Shown here in pieces: positions 40,656 through 50,098 of a stretch of DNA of 64,000 nt (within the stretch, counting starts at the first letter, position 1; the number at the start of each line of letters is the position of its first letter). Origin of the DNA: Nitrospira sp. (GTDB lineage: Bacteria > Nitrospirota > Nitrospiria > Nitrospirales > Nitrospiraceae); contig JACOEM010000004.1 of the NCBI GenBank assembly GCA_024998565.1, forward strand, positions 62,001 through 126,000, read 5' to 3'. Both the position numbers and the translations under genes were made by a program. The notes under the pieces were generated by a model. It was not told the origin of the DNA. It saw only the letters and a program-made list of their open reading frames with translations, and did not search any database.

Positions 40656-43331
40656 ATGGATCTGATCACGACACATCTGAATGCAGACTTCGATGGACTG
40701 GCTTCGATGGTGGCCGCCCGGAAGCTCTATCCGGGAGCGGTCCTGGTGTTGCCCGGCGGTGCGCAGGAGTCGGTGCGAGGTTTTCTGGCGACGCACCATC
40801 TGGACATCTCTCGCCTCAAGGACGTGGCGCTGGAACGGGTACGACGGTTGATTCTCGTGGACGTTCAGGAGCCGGAGCGGCTGGGCCCGTTGAAGGCCCT
40901 CAGTTCACGCGCAGATGTGGAGGTGCATGTTTTCGATCACCATGGAGCCGACGATGAGCCGGAGCCGCAGACTCGACCTCAGTGGCCTCATCTCGCTGAA
41001 CGGCACATCGAACCGGTCGGCGCCACGACTACGCTGCTGATCGAACGCCTGAAGGCGCAGCAGATTATACTCACGGCTGCCGAGGCGACGGTGTTGGCGC
41101 TTGGTCTGTACGAGGAGACAGGGTCATTGGCCTATCCGTCGACGACTCCGCGTGATCTGGAGGCTGCGGCAGTTGTGCTGCGCGCCGGCGCGGATTTGAA
41201 CGTCGTGGCGGAGGTCTTGCGGCATCCGCTGGATCCCGATCTGATCGCCCTGTTGAACGATCTGTTGCAGGCCGGATCAATCTATTATCTGGAGGGCCGC
41301 AAAATTCTTGTGGCCTCCAGCACGTATGACCGTTACAAGGGCGATCTCGCGGAGGCCGTCCACCGGTTGGCGGAATTACAGGGATTCGATGCCGTCATCG
41401 TGGCCATTGCACTGGATGAGAAGGTTGAGGTGATTGGCCGGAGCCGGCGCCCCGAGATCGATGTGGCGTGGATTGCGCGCGAATTCGGCGGCGGCGGACA
41501 TGCCGTGGCGGCAGCGGCCAGTGTGAAGGGCCGAACGCTCATCGAAGTGCAGGAACGGCTGACGCGTCTCCTGACGGAACGCTATCGCCCGACCCTGGTG
41601 GCCCGGGATGTCATGACACAACCGGTCAAAACGATCGTCGCGGATGCGACCGTGGCGGAGGCCGAACGATCCATGACTACGTATGGGGTCAACGTTCTCC
41701 CGGTCGTCGATCAGAAGGAGCGCTATGTCGGGACGATTTCACGTGAGGTCGTTCAGAAGGCACTGTTTCATCGTCTCGGAGCGCAACGAGTCGAGGATCT
41801 GGCCAGACACGATCAGTACAGCGCAGAGCCGGAGACCCCCTTTCACGACATCGAAATGCGGATGATCGAATTGAATCAGCGGTTTGTGCCGGTGCTGTCC
41901 GGCGGTAAAACGGTGGGCGTGATTACGCGAACCGATCTACTCCGCAGTCTCCATGAGGACGTGATGGCATCCGCACGGGGGAAAGCCAAATCGTTGATGG
42001 ACCTGGAGTCTTCGGGTGCAGTGCGCCGACGCGATGTCGGGGGATTCCTGCGGGACCGCTTGCCTCGTGATGTGCATGACCTGCTACGGACGGCAGGCGA
42101 TTTGGGCGAGCGCCTTGGCTACTCGGCCTATGTGGTCGGTGGATTTGTGCGGGATCTGCTGCTCGGTATCGAGAATCTCGATGTCGATTTTGTGGTGGAG
42201 GGTGACGGGATCGCGTTTGCACGCGCCCTGGCGAAGGAGCGGGCGGGCCAGGTGAAGGTCCACGAGCGATTCGGAACGGCTGTCGTGCTCCTGCCGGACG
42301 GGTTCAAGGTGGATGTGGCCACGGCCCGCACGGAGTATTACGAATATCCGACGGCGTTGCCGACGGTCGAGCAGAGCTCCATTAAGAAGGATCTCTACCG
42401 TCGGGATTTCACCATCAACACGTTGGCTGTGCGCCTCAATCCACGCGCGTTCGGCCAGCTGATCGATTTTTACGGCGGACAACGCGATCTCAAAGAACGC
42501 CTTATCCGGGTACTACATAGCTTGAGTTTTGTGGAGGATCCGACGAGGGTCTTTCGCGCGATTCGCTTCGAACTGCGTTTCGATTTTCACTTGAGCAAGG
42601 AGACGCTGGCGCTGATTAAAGGCGCGGTGAAGATGGAGTTGTTCCATCGACTGTCCGGTCGGCGGTTGCTGGATGAACTGCGGTACTTATTTTCTGAGCG
42701 CACGCCACGCCATGCCGTTCGCCGGTTGGCGGACCTGGATCTTCTGCGGTTCATTCATCCGACACTGACGTGGTCGAATCGACTGGATCGTCGGTTGAGC
42801 GAAGTGGAAGCGGCGCTGGATTGGTACAAACTGTCCTGTCTGGATCGGCACATCAGCGGATGGCTGGTGTATGCCATGGCACTTACCGAGGCGATGCCGG
42901 ATCAAGCCGTACACGAGATGCTCGAACGATTTCCCTTCACGGAAGCGGAACGAGGGGCTATCACTGCGGCTCGGTTCCTTACGCAGCCGGTGTGTCGGGC
43001 TCTGAGCCGACGCGTGCCGCTCAGGCCTTCGGAAACGGTGGCTCTGCTGGCCGGTCTGGCAGATGAAACGCTCGTGTTCCTGCTGGCGAAGAACGGCTCG
43101 GCATCGGCCAAGCGACACCTGTCTCTCTATCTGACGACGTATCGCGACGTGAAACCCGCCTTGACCGGGAAATCCCTCCAGGCGCTTGGATTCAGACCGG
43201 GTCCACTCTATCGCACGATTCTCGAGCGTCTGACCAAGGCGAGGTTGGATGGTGACGTGAAGACTGAAGCGGAGGAGCGGGAGCTCGTGAAAACCTTTTC
43301 TGATCAGGGCCGGGGGAGAGCGAGAGACTAG
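40656..43331 (+). CDS. tRNA nucleotidyltransferase fused to DHH phosphoesterase and two CBS domains
   Basis: An 891-residue cytoplasmic protein. Residues 1-310 are a DHH/DHHA1 phosphoesterase with DADFDG-like LNADFDGLAS, VFDHH and the GGGGHAVAAAAS motif. Residues about 315-435 are two CBS domains (DVMTQPVKTI, RFVPVLSGGKTVGVITR) that may bind adenine nucleotides. From 470 on is a class II nucleotidyltransferase with GGFVRDLLLG (about 493) and the catalytic DVDF (about 508), plus RRDFTINTLA and EDPTRVFRAIRFE. This fused form is known in several deep lineages, where it acts as the A-adding or CCA-adding enzyme. All motifs are intact. Confidence 0.93.
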   Translation: MDLITTHLNADFDGLASMVAARKLYPGAVLVLPGGAQESVRGFLATHHLDISRLKDVALERVRRLILVDVQEPERLGPLKALSSRADVEVHVFDHHGADDEPEPQTRPQWPHLAERHIEPVGATTTLLIERLKAQQIILTAAEATVLALGLYEETGSLAYPSTTPRDLEAAAVVLRAGADLNVVAEVLRHPLDPDLIALLNDLLQAGSIYYLEGRKILVASSTYDRYKGDLAEAVHRLAELQGFDAVIVAIALDEKVEVIGRSRRPEIDVAWIAREFGGGGHAVAAAASVKGRTLIEVQERLTRLLTERYRPTLVARDVMTQPVKTIVADATVAEAERSMTTYGVNVLPVVDQKERYVGTISREVVQKALFHRLGAQRVEDLARHDQYSAEPETPFHDIEMRMIELNQRFVPVLSGGKTVGVITRTDLLRSLHEDVMASARGKAKSLMDLESSGAVRRRDVGGFLRDRLPRDVHDLLRTAGDLGERLGYSAYVVGGFVRDLLLGIENLDVDFVVEGDGIAFARALAKERAGQVKVHERFGTAVVLLPDGFKVDVATARTEYYEYPTALPTVEQSSIKKDLYRRDFTINTLAVRLNPRAFGQLIDFYGGQRDLKERLIRVLHSLSFVEDPTRVFRAIRFELRFDFHLSKETLALIKGAVKMELFHRLSGRRLLDELRYLFSERTPRHAVRRLADLDLLRFIHPTLTWSNRLDRRLSEVEAALDWYKLSCLDRHISGWLVYAMALTEAMPDQAVHEMLERFPFTEAERGAITAARFLTQPVCRALSRRVPLRPSETVALLAGLADETLVFLLAKNGSASAKRHLSLYLTTYRDVKPALTGKSLQALGFRPGPLYRTILERLTKARLDGDVKTEAEERELVKTFSDQGRGRARD

Positions 43332-43442
43332 CTTCCCGCATTCGGGGAGGTATCAAGCCACATCGGCGGTGCCGCAGAGCGCGGACAACCTCGGGAGGTC
43401 GCGTTGAACGCCTCCCGTGCCCGATGACACGACGCGGGGAGG

Positions 43443-43643
43443 TTAAGCCAGCGGCTCAACCGGCTCGAGTTCGTCGTGCATGTCGACGGTCCGAGCATCT
43501 TTTCCCATTGCGGCGAGGAGGCCGTCATAAACGATGCGAGCCGCGTCCGACCATTTAGGATTGAATGGGCGACCAGCGAAAGCGGCTTCGGCCGCCTTTT
43601 TCTCATCGTGGGTAATTTGTCGAGGAGTCAGTGTGGTGTCCAT
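43443..43643 (-). CDS. small hypothetical protein
   Basis: A 66-residue soluble protein with no Cys; DEKKAAEAAFAGRPFNPKW and the DAARIVYDGLLAAMG helix look like a folded helical domain, followed by an acidic tail. There is no Shine-Dalgarno, but a TATTAT hexamer lies 7 bases before the ATG on the minus strand, fitting a leaderless mRNA. I do not recognise the family. Confidence 0.6.
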   Translation of the reverse strand: MDTTLTPRQITHDEKKAAEAAFAGRPFNPKWSDAARIVYDGLLAAMGKDARTVDMHDELEPVEPLA

Positions 43644-43776
43644 AGGAATAATAATAGATCGCTTCAGGGCAATGTCAAGGACTCAACGGAATGGCAGAAC
43701 CCCTGTTGTTTAACAGACATTGCTTTCTAGCGCTGCGGCATGCATGGCCTGAAGCGTCCGGAGTAAGGGATTCTCC

Positions 43777-44742
43777 TCAAGCACGGTGCGGCGGCAAGAG
43801 CCGGTCAAGTTCGGCGTGAACCGACCGAAGCAGTGTCGATGCCGTCTCGTACGTGACCACCACGAACGAGAGTCTGTCTCCCGGCGATAGTTGAGCCGCA
43901 AGAGTACGATCGGCCGCGATCATCGTCGCGAGTTTGGCATACCCTCCCGTCGTCTGGCAGTCGGCCATGAGTAGAATCGGCTGTCGATCCGCCGGCACTT
44001 GAATGTTCCCGGCACTCACGGCATCGGACACGATGTCGGCGGAGGTGCGATGCGGCAACGCCAAACCTTGTAACCGATAGCCCATCCGGTCTGATTCAGA
44101 AGCGAGTCGGTACGGTTGGCTCGCGAGTCTCTCCAGCGCATCGTCCGTGAAACGATCGGCCTGTGGCCCCGCTATCACCCGTATCGTGGCGGTGGATTGA
44201 TACCGGGGGCGCTGTGCGTCAGGAAGTGTTCGTTCTACGTATGGTTTGCCCGCAACTCGTGCCGGTCCGGCATTGAGCCGATCCCATTTCCTCAGCGCGC
44301 GACCTGCGACGCCTCCCAATCCACTACGCACGTGGGTCGATCGGCTGCCGAGCATCAACGGCCCGTCGATGCCGCCGGCCACGGTGAGGTAGGCACGAGC
44401 GCCTTGTCGGCGCATGCCGAATTCAAGGCGACTCCCGGCGGGCATGCGGACGACGGTCCACATGGGCAGTGCGATGCCGTTGCCGGTGGGACTGAGGTCC
44501 GCCCCGGTGATGGCGATGGAGAGTGCGTCTTCGAACAAGAGTTCCGGTCCTTGGATGGTGACCTCCAGGCCGGCGGCCCGGTCGGGATTACCGAGGAGAC
44601 GATTCCCGACCGTGAGCGCCCAGGGATCCATCGCGCCGCTCACCGACACGCCGAACCGTTGGTATCCAACACGACCGAGATCCTGAATGGTCGTGAAGAG
44701 TCCGGGGCGTACGACGTGGATGGTCGGCTGCTTAAGAGGCAT
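43777..44742 (-). CDS. pxpC: 5-oxoprolinase subunit PxpC
   Basis: A 321-residue subunit of the ATP-dependent bacterial 5-oxoprolinase (PxpABC), which opens 5-oxo-L-proline to glutamate. The KipA/AHS2-type fold shows VVRPGLFTTIQDLGRVGYQRFG and SGAMDPWALTVGNRLLGNP at the N-terminus and SDRMGYRLQG and ADCQTTGGYAKLATMIAADR later. The start is placed at ATG 44742, 11 bases inside the end of pxpA; the ORF upstream to 44796 is not homologous. Last gene of the MFS-pxpBAC operon. Confidence 0.92.
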   Translation of the reverse strand: MPLKQPTIHVVRPGLFTTIQDLGRVGYQRFGVSVSGAMDPWALTVGNRLLGNPDRAAGLEVTIQGPELLFEDALSIAITGADLSPTGNGIALPMWTVVRMPAGSRLEFGMRRQGARAYLTVAGGIDGPLMLGSRSTHVRSGLGGVAGRALRKWDRLNAGPARVAGKPYVERTLPDAQRPRYQSTATIRVIAGPQADRFTDDALERLASQPYRLASESDRMGYRLQGLALPHRTSADIVSDAVSAGNIQVPADRQPILLMADCQTTGGYAKLATMIAADRTLAAQLSPGDRLSFVVVTYETASTLLRSVHAELDRLLPPHRA

Positions 44743-45508
44743 GATCAATACGGACTGTAGAAATCCCTCCGTCGTCGAACATGGTCCGTAACGCATGAGC
44801 CAGTCGGACCGCGCCAGGAGTGTCGGCGTGAATACACAGCGTATCGATATGAAGATGAAGGAACGAACCGTCGATGGCCGCGATGGTGTCGTCGTGAATC
44901 AGCGAGTGTGCGCGCGAGACCACGGTCGATTCATCGTGGATGAGCGCGCCTTCCTGCCCTCGAGGCACTAAACGGCCGTCGATTTGGTAGGCCCGATCGG
45001 CAAACCCTTCGGCGGCAACCGGAAGACCGCGGGCTTTGCCGGCGACGAGGAGTTCCGACCCAGCCAAACCCACGAGGATCAATCGAGGATCAATGTGTGC
45101 GACCGCTTCGGCGATGGCGTCGGCCAGCGCAGGATCACGTGCCGCCAGGTTGTAGAGCGCCCCGTGGGGCTTCACATGCGAGAGCCGAAGACCTTCGGCC
45201 TGACTGATGGCCATCAGTTCACCCACCTGGGCCAGGATCAAGTCTTGTACGAACGAAGGGGAGAGCGGTTGTTCACGACGACCCCCGGAGTCCCGATCCG
45301 GCAATCCGGGGTGCGCACCGATTGCCAGATCATGCTGTCGCGCCAGCTGCACGGTGCTGCGCATTAAGGCCGCATCGCCGGCATGCACCCCGCAGGCGAT
45401 ATTCACCGACGTGACATAGGCCATGATCCGGGCTTCCACATCCAGTTGCTCCGGTGTCGCGGCCTCTCCCAGGTCGCAATTGAGGTCGATGCTACGTTTC
45501 TGTTTCAT
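44732..45508 (-). CDS. pxpA: 5-oxoprolinase subunit PxpA (LamB/YcsF)
   Basis: A 258-residue subunit with the LamB/YcsF fold: IDLNCDLGEA at the start, VTSVNIACGVHAGDA, IGAHPGLPDRDSGGRR and HVKPHGALYN. It carries out the chemistry at the ring of 5-oxoproline together with PxpBC. It overlaps pxpB by 4 bases and pxpC by 11, so the three subunits are made in step. Confidence 0.94.
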   Translation of the reverse strand: MKQKRSIDLNCDLGEAATPEQLDVEARIMAYVTSVNIACGVHAGDAALMRSTVQLARQHDLAIGAHPGLPDRDSGGRREQPLSPSFVQDLILAQVGELMAISQAEGLRLSHVKPHGALYNLAARDPALADAIAEAVAHIDPRLILVGLAGSELLVAGKARGLPVAAEGFADRAYQIDGRLVPRGQEGALIHDESTVVSRAHSLIHDDTIAAIDGSFLHLHIDTLCIHADTPGAVRLAHALRTMFDDGGISTVRIDHAS

Positions 45509-46209
45509 GTGTGATTCTCGAACAGCGCATGGAATTCTGTTTCGCCGATCGGCACGAATTGCACCTGGTCGCCCGGAGCTAGCAAGAACGGCGCAGGTCG
45601 GGTCAGGCTGAACAGCGGTACCGGAGTGCGTCCGATGATGCGCCAGCCGCCCGGGCTGGCATGCGGGTAAATGCCGGTTTGTGTGCCGGCGATGCCGACC
45701 GATCCTGTTGCGACTTGTTTTCGAGGTGTCGGGAGTCGTGACGTCGCGATGCGATCCGGCACGGTCCCTAGATAGGGAAAGCCCGGGCTGAATCCCAGCA
45801 TGTACACGCGGTAGACCACGGAAGCATGCAGGGCCGCCACCTGCTCGGGTGTGAGTGCCGCTCGCTTGGCCACGTCGCCCAGATCGGGTCCTGCGCTACC
45901 TCCATACCACACGGGAATCGTGTGAGTCGTGGGGGCACGTGGCGGGGGTGTGTTCGTTGCCGTCATCAAGGCACGGAAATGCCCGGTCATCGTGGATACA
46001 TCGGTACGGAACGGATCGAAATAGACCGTAGCGGAACGGTACGTCGGCACCACCTCCAGAAAGCCCGGGAGCCCGGCCCGTTCTACGGCAGTGGCGAAGG
46101 CCAGGACCGACTCGTTCGTATGAAGATCGATGCTCTCCCCGAATTCAATGGTCAGGGCGGACTCACTCAGTGGCACGATGCGCGGGATCGCAGTCTCAGG
46201 TTGTTTCAT
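45505..46209 (-). CDS. pxpB: 5-oxoprolinase subunit PxpB
   Basis: A 234-residue subunit (KipI/AHS1 family) seen from the FGESIDLHTNE, VVPTYRSATVYFDP and YMLGFSPGFPYLG motifs, LPTPRKQVATGSVGIAG, and GGWRIIGRTP. With PxpC it forms the ATP-using part of 5-oxoprolinase. The start at 46209 fits the family; no good Shine-Dalgarno is visible, and upstream in-frame ATGs (46260, 46275) run into the MFS gene end. Confidence 0.9.
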   Translation of the reverse strand: MKQPETAIPRIVPLSESALTIEFGESIDLHTNESVLAFATAVERAGLPGFLEVVPTYRSATVYFDPFRTDVSTMTGHFRALMTATNTPPPRAPTTHTIPVWYGGSAGPDLGDVAKRAALTPEQVAALHASVVYRVYMLGFSPGFPYLGTVPDRIATSRLPTPRKQVATGSVGIAGTQTGIYPHASPGGWRIIGRTPVPLFSLTRPAPFLLAPGDQVQFVPIGETEFHALFENHT

Positions 46210-46237
46210 AGTAGCCGGGCAGTCGGTCCGCGAGATG

Positions 46238-47518
46238 TCACTCCGGTAATGGTTTCCCATTCGTCTCGGTCGCAAAGGGCAGCACGGCCAATCCCAACAG
46301 ATAGATCAGGGCGATGGTGCTCGCCGCGTTGTTGAACGATCCCAGCCGGGTGACGAGCCACCCGGTGACGAAGGGCGCGGCCGAGGCCAGCACGCGGCCC
46401 GCGTTGAAGCAAAATCCTGAGCCGGTGGCGCGGAGTCGTGTCGGATAGAGCTCAGGCAAGTAAATCGGAAAGCCGCTGAAAATGCCATTGTTGAAGAATC
46501 CCAGCAGCGGGAGTAACAACAACACTTCTGCATAACTGTGTGGGACGAAATAGGTCGCCGGCAGCATGATGAAGCTGCCGAGGCACATCAAGCCGAATAC
46601 GGGCAGGCGGCCGAACCGTTCGGCCAGCGGCCCGAATCCCAGATACCCGAACAACGAGCCCGCATTGAGCGCCATGATTGCGTAGCTGACCTTCTCTGTC
46701 AGCGTCGCGGCATCCTGCCCTTGGAGGTCCGGCATGGCCCGGATCAAGGTGGGGGCCCAGTTGGTCGCGCCCCACAGACCGAAGACCGCCACGAACGCCA
46801 GGGTTGAGCCCACCCAGGTGTTGCGGCGTAATGCCGGTTGAAACAACTCGGCGAGGTGCAGGAAGCTGGTGCACGCGGATTGCGCCTCCTGTTCGTGGGC
46901 CTGTACCCATCGCTCCGGTTCCTTGACCCACCAACGGACGAGTAAGGCCACAAAGGCGGGCAGGATGCCCACGAGGAAGAGGAGTCGCCATCCATAGCTG
47001 CTTAGGAGCAGGTTGAAGCCGGCGGCCAGGAAAAATCCGGCGGCCCATGCAGACTGTAGAATCCCGGCCGCCCGGGCACGTTTGTCCTCAGGCCAGGTCT
47101 CGGCCACAATAGCCGCACCGGCGGCCCATTCACCGCCGATGCCGAGGGCGGTCAGAAAGCGATAGACAGCCAGATGCCACCATTCTTGAGCCAACGCGGC
47201 GAGGCCGGTGAAGACGGCATATATCACGATCGTGATGATCAACGTCTTGGTCCGGCCGAAATAGTCCGCGGCCATCCCGAAGCCGATTCCCCCGATGGCC
47301 CACCCGATCAGGAAAATAGAAAACACCATGCCGCCGTACCACCCGATCTGTTCGTCCGTGACGGCGCCGCCGGCGGCCCCGGCCTGTAGAAGCTCATGTA
47401 GGGCGGGATGCAGCACGATCGCGTAGATCGTTGCGTCCATGGCGTCGAATACCCACCCCAGCCAGGCGACGAACAGGACCAGCCATTGATACCTCGTGAC
47501 GCCTTGCGCCCACGCCAT
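46238..47518 (-). CDS. MFS transporter
   Basis: A 426-residue major facilitator with 12 predicted TM helices. The A-motif [13 protein letters not shown] lies between TM2 and TM3; [23 protein letters not shown] matches the SP/AAHS-type anion:H+ symporter group of aromatic- or carboxylic-acid carriers. A Shine-Dalgarno (AGGAGAGGG) precedes ATG 47518. It heads the pxpBAC operon, so it probably imports 5-oxoproline or a related carboxylate; that link is inference from context. Confidence 0.9.
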   Translation of the reverse strand: MAWAQGVTRYQWLVLFVAWLGWVFDAMDATIYAIVLHPALHELLQAGAAGGAVTDEQIGWYGGMVFSIFLIGWAIGGIGFGMAADYFGRTKTLIITIVIYAVFTGLAALAQEWWHLAVYRFLTALGIGGEWAAGAAIVAETWPEDKRARAAGILQSAWAAGFFLAAGFNLLLSSYGWRLLFLVGILPAFVALLVRWWVKEPERWVQAHEQEAQSACTSFLHLAELFQPALRRNTWVGSTLAFVAVFGLWGATNWAPTLIRAMPDLQGQDAATLTEKVSYAIMALNAGSLFGYLGFGPLAERFGRLPVFGLMCLGSFIMLPATYFVPHSYAEVLLLLPLLGFFNNGIFSGFPIYLPELYPTRLRATGSGFCFNAGRVLASAAPFVTGWLVTRLGSFNNAASTIALIYLLGLAVLPFATETNGKPLPE

Positions 47519-47607
47519 GCCGAACTCCCTCTCCTGGGAACAGATTGCCTCCGCGCCAGGCTACGGGGGAGACCCGACGCTGTCAAGGTGAAGCCGGCGA
47601 AGCGGCA

Positions 47608-47616
47608 TGGTATAGT
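47608..47616 (+). promoter_or_regulatory. extended -10 promoter of the J-domain gene
   Basis: TGG-TATAGT ends 10 bases before ATG 47627; predicted leader is only 3-4 bases and there is no Shine-Dalgarno. Confidence 0.5.
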
Positions 47617-47626
47617 CTCCGCCTGT

Positions 47627-48265
47627 ATGCCTCGCGTGGATTATTATCGTGTCCTCGGTGTGTCGCGCGACATCTCCGACGACGACATCAAGAAAGCCTA
47701 CCGGAAGCTCGTTTTCGAGCACCATCCCGACCGCAATCCCCACAACAAGCAGGCAGAGGAGAAGATCCGCGAGATCAACTCCGCCTATGAGGTCCTGGGT
47801 GATCCCGAGAGCCGGAGAACCTATGATCGCCTGCATTGGGGGGAAGAGGCGCGGGCCGAGACGGTGGATCCGTCCCTGATCCTTGAGGAGATGGAGAAAA
47901 AACTCTTCGACGAAGGGCGGAAAGAAGTCTTCGCCGTCCTGATGAAGATGGTACCGCGGATCAAATCGGAACTGGCCCTCATTCGCGAGCGCACGGTGGC
48001 GCATCAGGGGTATGACACCTTCAAGGAATCCATCGTGGAAGCGCGCGGGGCGGAAGTCCTGGATGAGTTCGTAACTCCCGATATGGAGCAACGGAAACAG
48101 CGCTTGCTTGAGGTCGCGGTGCAGATGATGGTGTCGCAGGCGGTGGTCGCGAGGGGAGACGAGGGCGGGATTCGTACGCTTCGCGGCCGGTTAGAGGAAA
48201 TGTTCCGCAAGGGCCGGATCAACGGCTTCGCGACGGCCTTGGAATTGCTGTATGAAAGACGGTAA
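47627..48265 (+). CDS. J-domain (DnaJ-like) protein
   Basis: A 212-residue protein. Residues 1-68 are a J domain with the HPD motif at 33-35 (EHHPDRNP), which stimulates Hsp70 ATPase. The remainder (about 80-212) is a helical domain with no Gly/Phe or zinc-finger region, so it is a type III co-chaperone. The C-terminal domain ([31 protein letters not shown]) is not one I recognise. It starts at 47627, where the J domain begins; the longer frame upstream is not coding. Confidence 0.9.
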   Translation: MPRVDYYRVLGVSRDISDDDIKKAYRKLVFEHHPDRNPHNKQAEEKIREINSAYEVLGDPESRRTYDRLHWGEEARAETVDPSLILEEMEKKLFDEGRKEVFAVLMKMVPRIKSELALIRERTVAHQGYDTFKESIVEARGAEVLDEFVTPDMEQRKQRLLEVAVQMMVSQAVVARGDEGGIRTLRGRLEEMFRKGRINGFATALELLYERR

Positions 48266-48290
48266 CGACCCGCGTCGTTCGTGTCACGGT

Positions 48291-49499
48291 TCACGCCCCT
48301 GAGAGCGGACCCGCCACGAATCGACCGCGCTGCATCACTCCCGCAATCCGCTCCCGTTTCAGCAGTGCTCCGATATTTCTGAGAGGATTGCCTTCCACAA
48401 ACAGCAGGTCCGCCTGTTTTCCCGCCGCGATGGATCCGATCTCCTGAGTCAGGCCTAGTAATCGCGCGGCGGCGGAGGTGCTGGTCATGATCGCGTTCAT
48501 CGGCGTCATGCCCAGCGCGACCATCCGTTCCAATTCCTGAGCATTGTCCCCGTGGTAGTTGAACGGCGTTCCCGCATCCGTACCCAGGGCGATCGGAACA
48601 CCCCGGCGCAGGGCGGCGCGGAAGCTTCTCTCGTGTTGCTTCACCATGTTTCTCGCCTTGGAGCGGGCGCTGTCGGGAATGCCGCAGCCGGTCGGGCAGG
48701 CCGCTGTCGTGGCGAGGGCCGACAGTGTCGGTACCATGTAGACGTGGCGCTGGGTCATCATCTCTGCCGCGTCATCGTCCATGAGGGTGGCATGTTCGAT
48801 GGAGTGGACGCCTGCGTGCAGCGCGTTCTTCATCCCGGTGGCGCCGTGGGCATGGGCGGCCACATGTCGCCCGTGGGAGACGGCCACCTCGACGGCTGCG
48901 GACAGTTCTGCCACGGTCATCTGCGCGTCGTCCGGAGAGGTGCCGGGGGTGAGCACGCCGCCGGAAGCAATGACTTTGATGACTTCGGCGCCGGCATGGA
49001 GTTGATCCAAGACGGCGGCCCGGACGGCCTCGACCCCGTCGGCTTCGCGTCCGATGAAGCGCGCATGCCCGCCGGGCATGCAGATCGCGAGACCGGCGGC
49101 GAGAATTCTGGGCCCCGGCGTCAATCCGGCCTCAATGGCCTGTTTCAGGGCGAACACCGCATGGTCCCGGAATCCCACATCCCGGACGGTGGTGAACCCG
49201 GCGTGGAGCGTGCGGCGCGCCATCTCGGCGGCTTTGAGCAGGGTCACGGACGAGGATTCTCTCTCCACCGCAGCCACGACATCCGCCTCCGCTCCCAAAC
49301 AAAAGTGAACGTGGCAATCGATCAGGCCGGGAAGGACGGTCAGGCCGCGGCCGTCGATTCGTTGCGCGCCCTTGGGAAGCCGAACGTCCTGTTCGGGACC
49401 GACGGCCAGGATGCGGGTGCCCTCGATGAGGAGGGTGCCTCGCTCAATCCGGTGACCGAGGCCGTCCAGAATGCGGATTTGGCGGAAGGCGATGGTCAT
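48291..49499 (-). CDS. metal-dependent amidohydrolase
   Basis: A 402-residue enzyme of the amidohydrolase superfamily (imidazolonepropionase/Sgx9260-type prolidase-like group). Metal ligands are H63 and H65 (CHVHF), the Lys in EVIKVIASGG, His in AAHAHG and SIEHAT, and the Asp in LGTDAGTP. No signal peptide. It could hydrolyse Xaa-Pro or related dipeptides; the substrate is not evident. It overlaps the upstream DUF3365 cytochrome gene by 4 bases. Confidence 0.9.
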   Translation of the reverse strand: MTIAFRQIRILDGLGHRIERGTLLIEGTRILAVGPEQDVRLPKGAQRIDGRGLTVLPGLIDCHVHFCLGAEADVVAAVERESSSVTLLKAAEMARRTLHAGFTTVRDVGFRDHAVFALKQAIEAGLTPGPRILAAGLAICMPGGHARFIGREADGVEAVRAAVLDQLHAGAEVIKVIASGGVLTPGTSPDDAQMTVAELSAAVEVAVSHGRHVAAHAHGATGMKNALHAGVHSIEHATLMDDDAAEMMTQRHVYMVPTLSALATTAACPTGCGIPDSARSKARNMVKQHERSFRAALRRGVPIALGTDAGTPFNYHGDNAQELERMVALGMTPMNAIMTSTSAAARLLGLTQEIGSIAAGKQADLLFVEGNPLRNIGALLKRERIAGVMQRGRFVAGPLSGA

Positions 49500-50098
49500 G
49501 GCGCCTCGCTGATCGGAATGGTGACGATGACGCCGCCCATGATGTCGTTGAGTTTATAGTCCCGTCGCGGGCTGTTTACGTGGGCATTGTGGCAGCTCAC
49601 ACAGCTTTCGGACACCGCCCGGTCTGCGTAGATGCCCTGGAAGTAGCGGACGCCCGCCTGTTGATAGAATCCGGTGAAGGGTTTTTCGGGCGCCTTCATT
49701 ACGACCTCAAGCCCGCGCCGTTCGAACTCGCTGTTCGGTCCGTTCCACACATATATCGGGGTGAGGCTGGCCAGCCGGAAACTGAGTTTCATATCTTTTT
49801 GTGCCACCAGGCGCCCGGATTCGAGGAGGAATTGAGCCGGGAGCGGGAGGCCCTTCTCTTCTTTCCAATGTTCGAGTGCCTCGACGACGCCCTGGTTATG
49901 GAGCTTGTCTACGACATTCTGGGTATAGTTGGCGCGATTCGCATCGATGACCGCATGAATAAAGCTGGTCACGCGCTCGGGGGGGACCATTTCCGCCTTG
50001 TGTGATTCTGCGACCGCGAGGGCAATGGCCCAGTAGGTGATGGCCGCCACGAAGCCGGCCACTCCTGCCGTCACGATCCATAACCCGTTTCGACTCAT
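49496..50098 (-). CDS. DUF3365 haem-c sensor protein, membrane-anchored
   Basis: A 200-residue protein with an N-terminal TM helix (about 7-30) and a DUF3365 domain outside. The haem site is CVSCH (Cys166, Cys169, His170) after ADRAVSES; the FQGIYADRAV and LNDIMGGVIVTIPI segments are typical. AGGAGG precedes ATG 50098. It overlaps the aminotransferase upstream and the amidohydrolase downstream, each by 4 bases, which is odd company for a haem sensor. Confidence 0.85.
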   Translation of the reverse strand: MSRNGLWIVTAGVAGFVAAITYWAIALAVAESHKAEMVPPERVTSFIHAVIDANRANYTQNVVDKLHNQGVVEALEHWKEEKGLPLPAQFLLESGRLVAQKDMKLSFRLASLTPIYVWNGPNSEFERRGLEVVMKAPEKPFTGFYQQAGVRYFQGIYADRAVSESCVSCHNAHVNSPRRDYKLNDIMGGVIVTIPISEAP

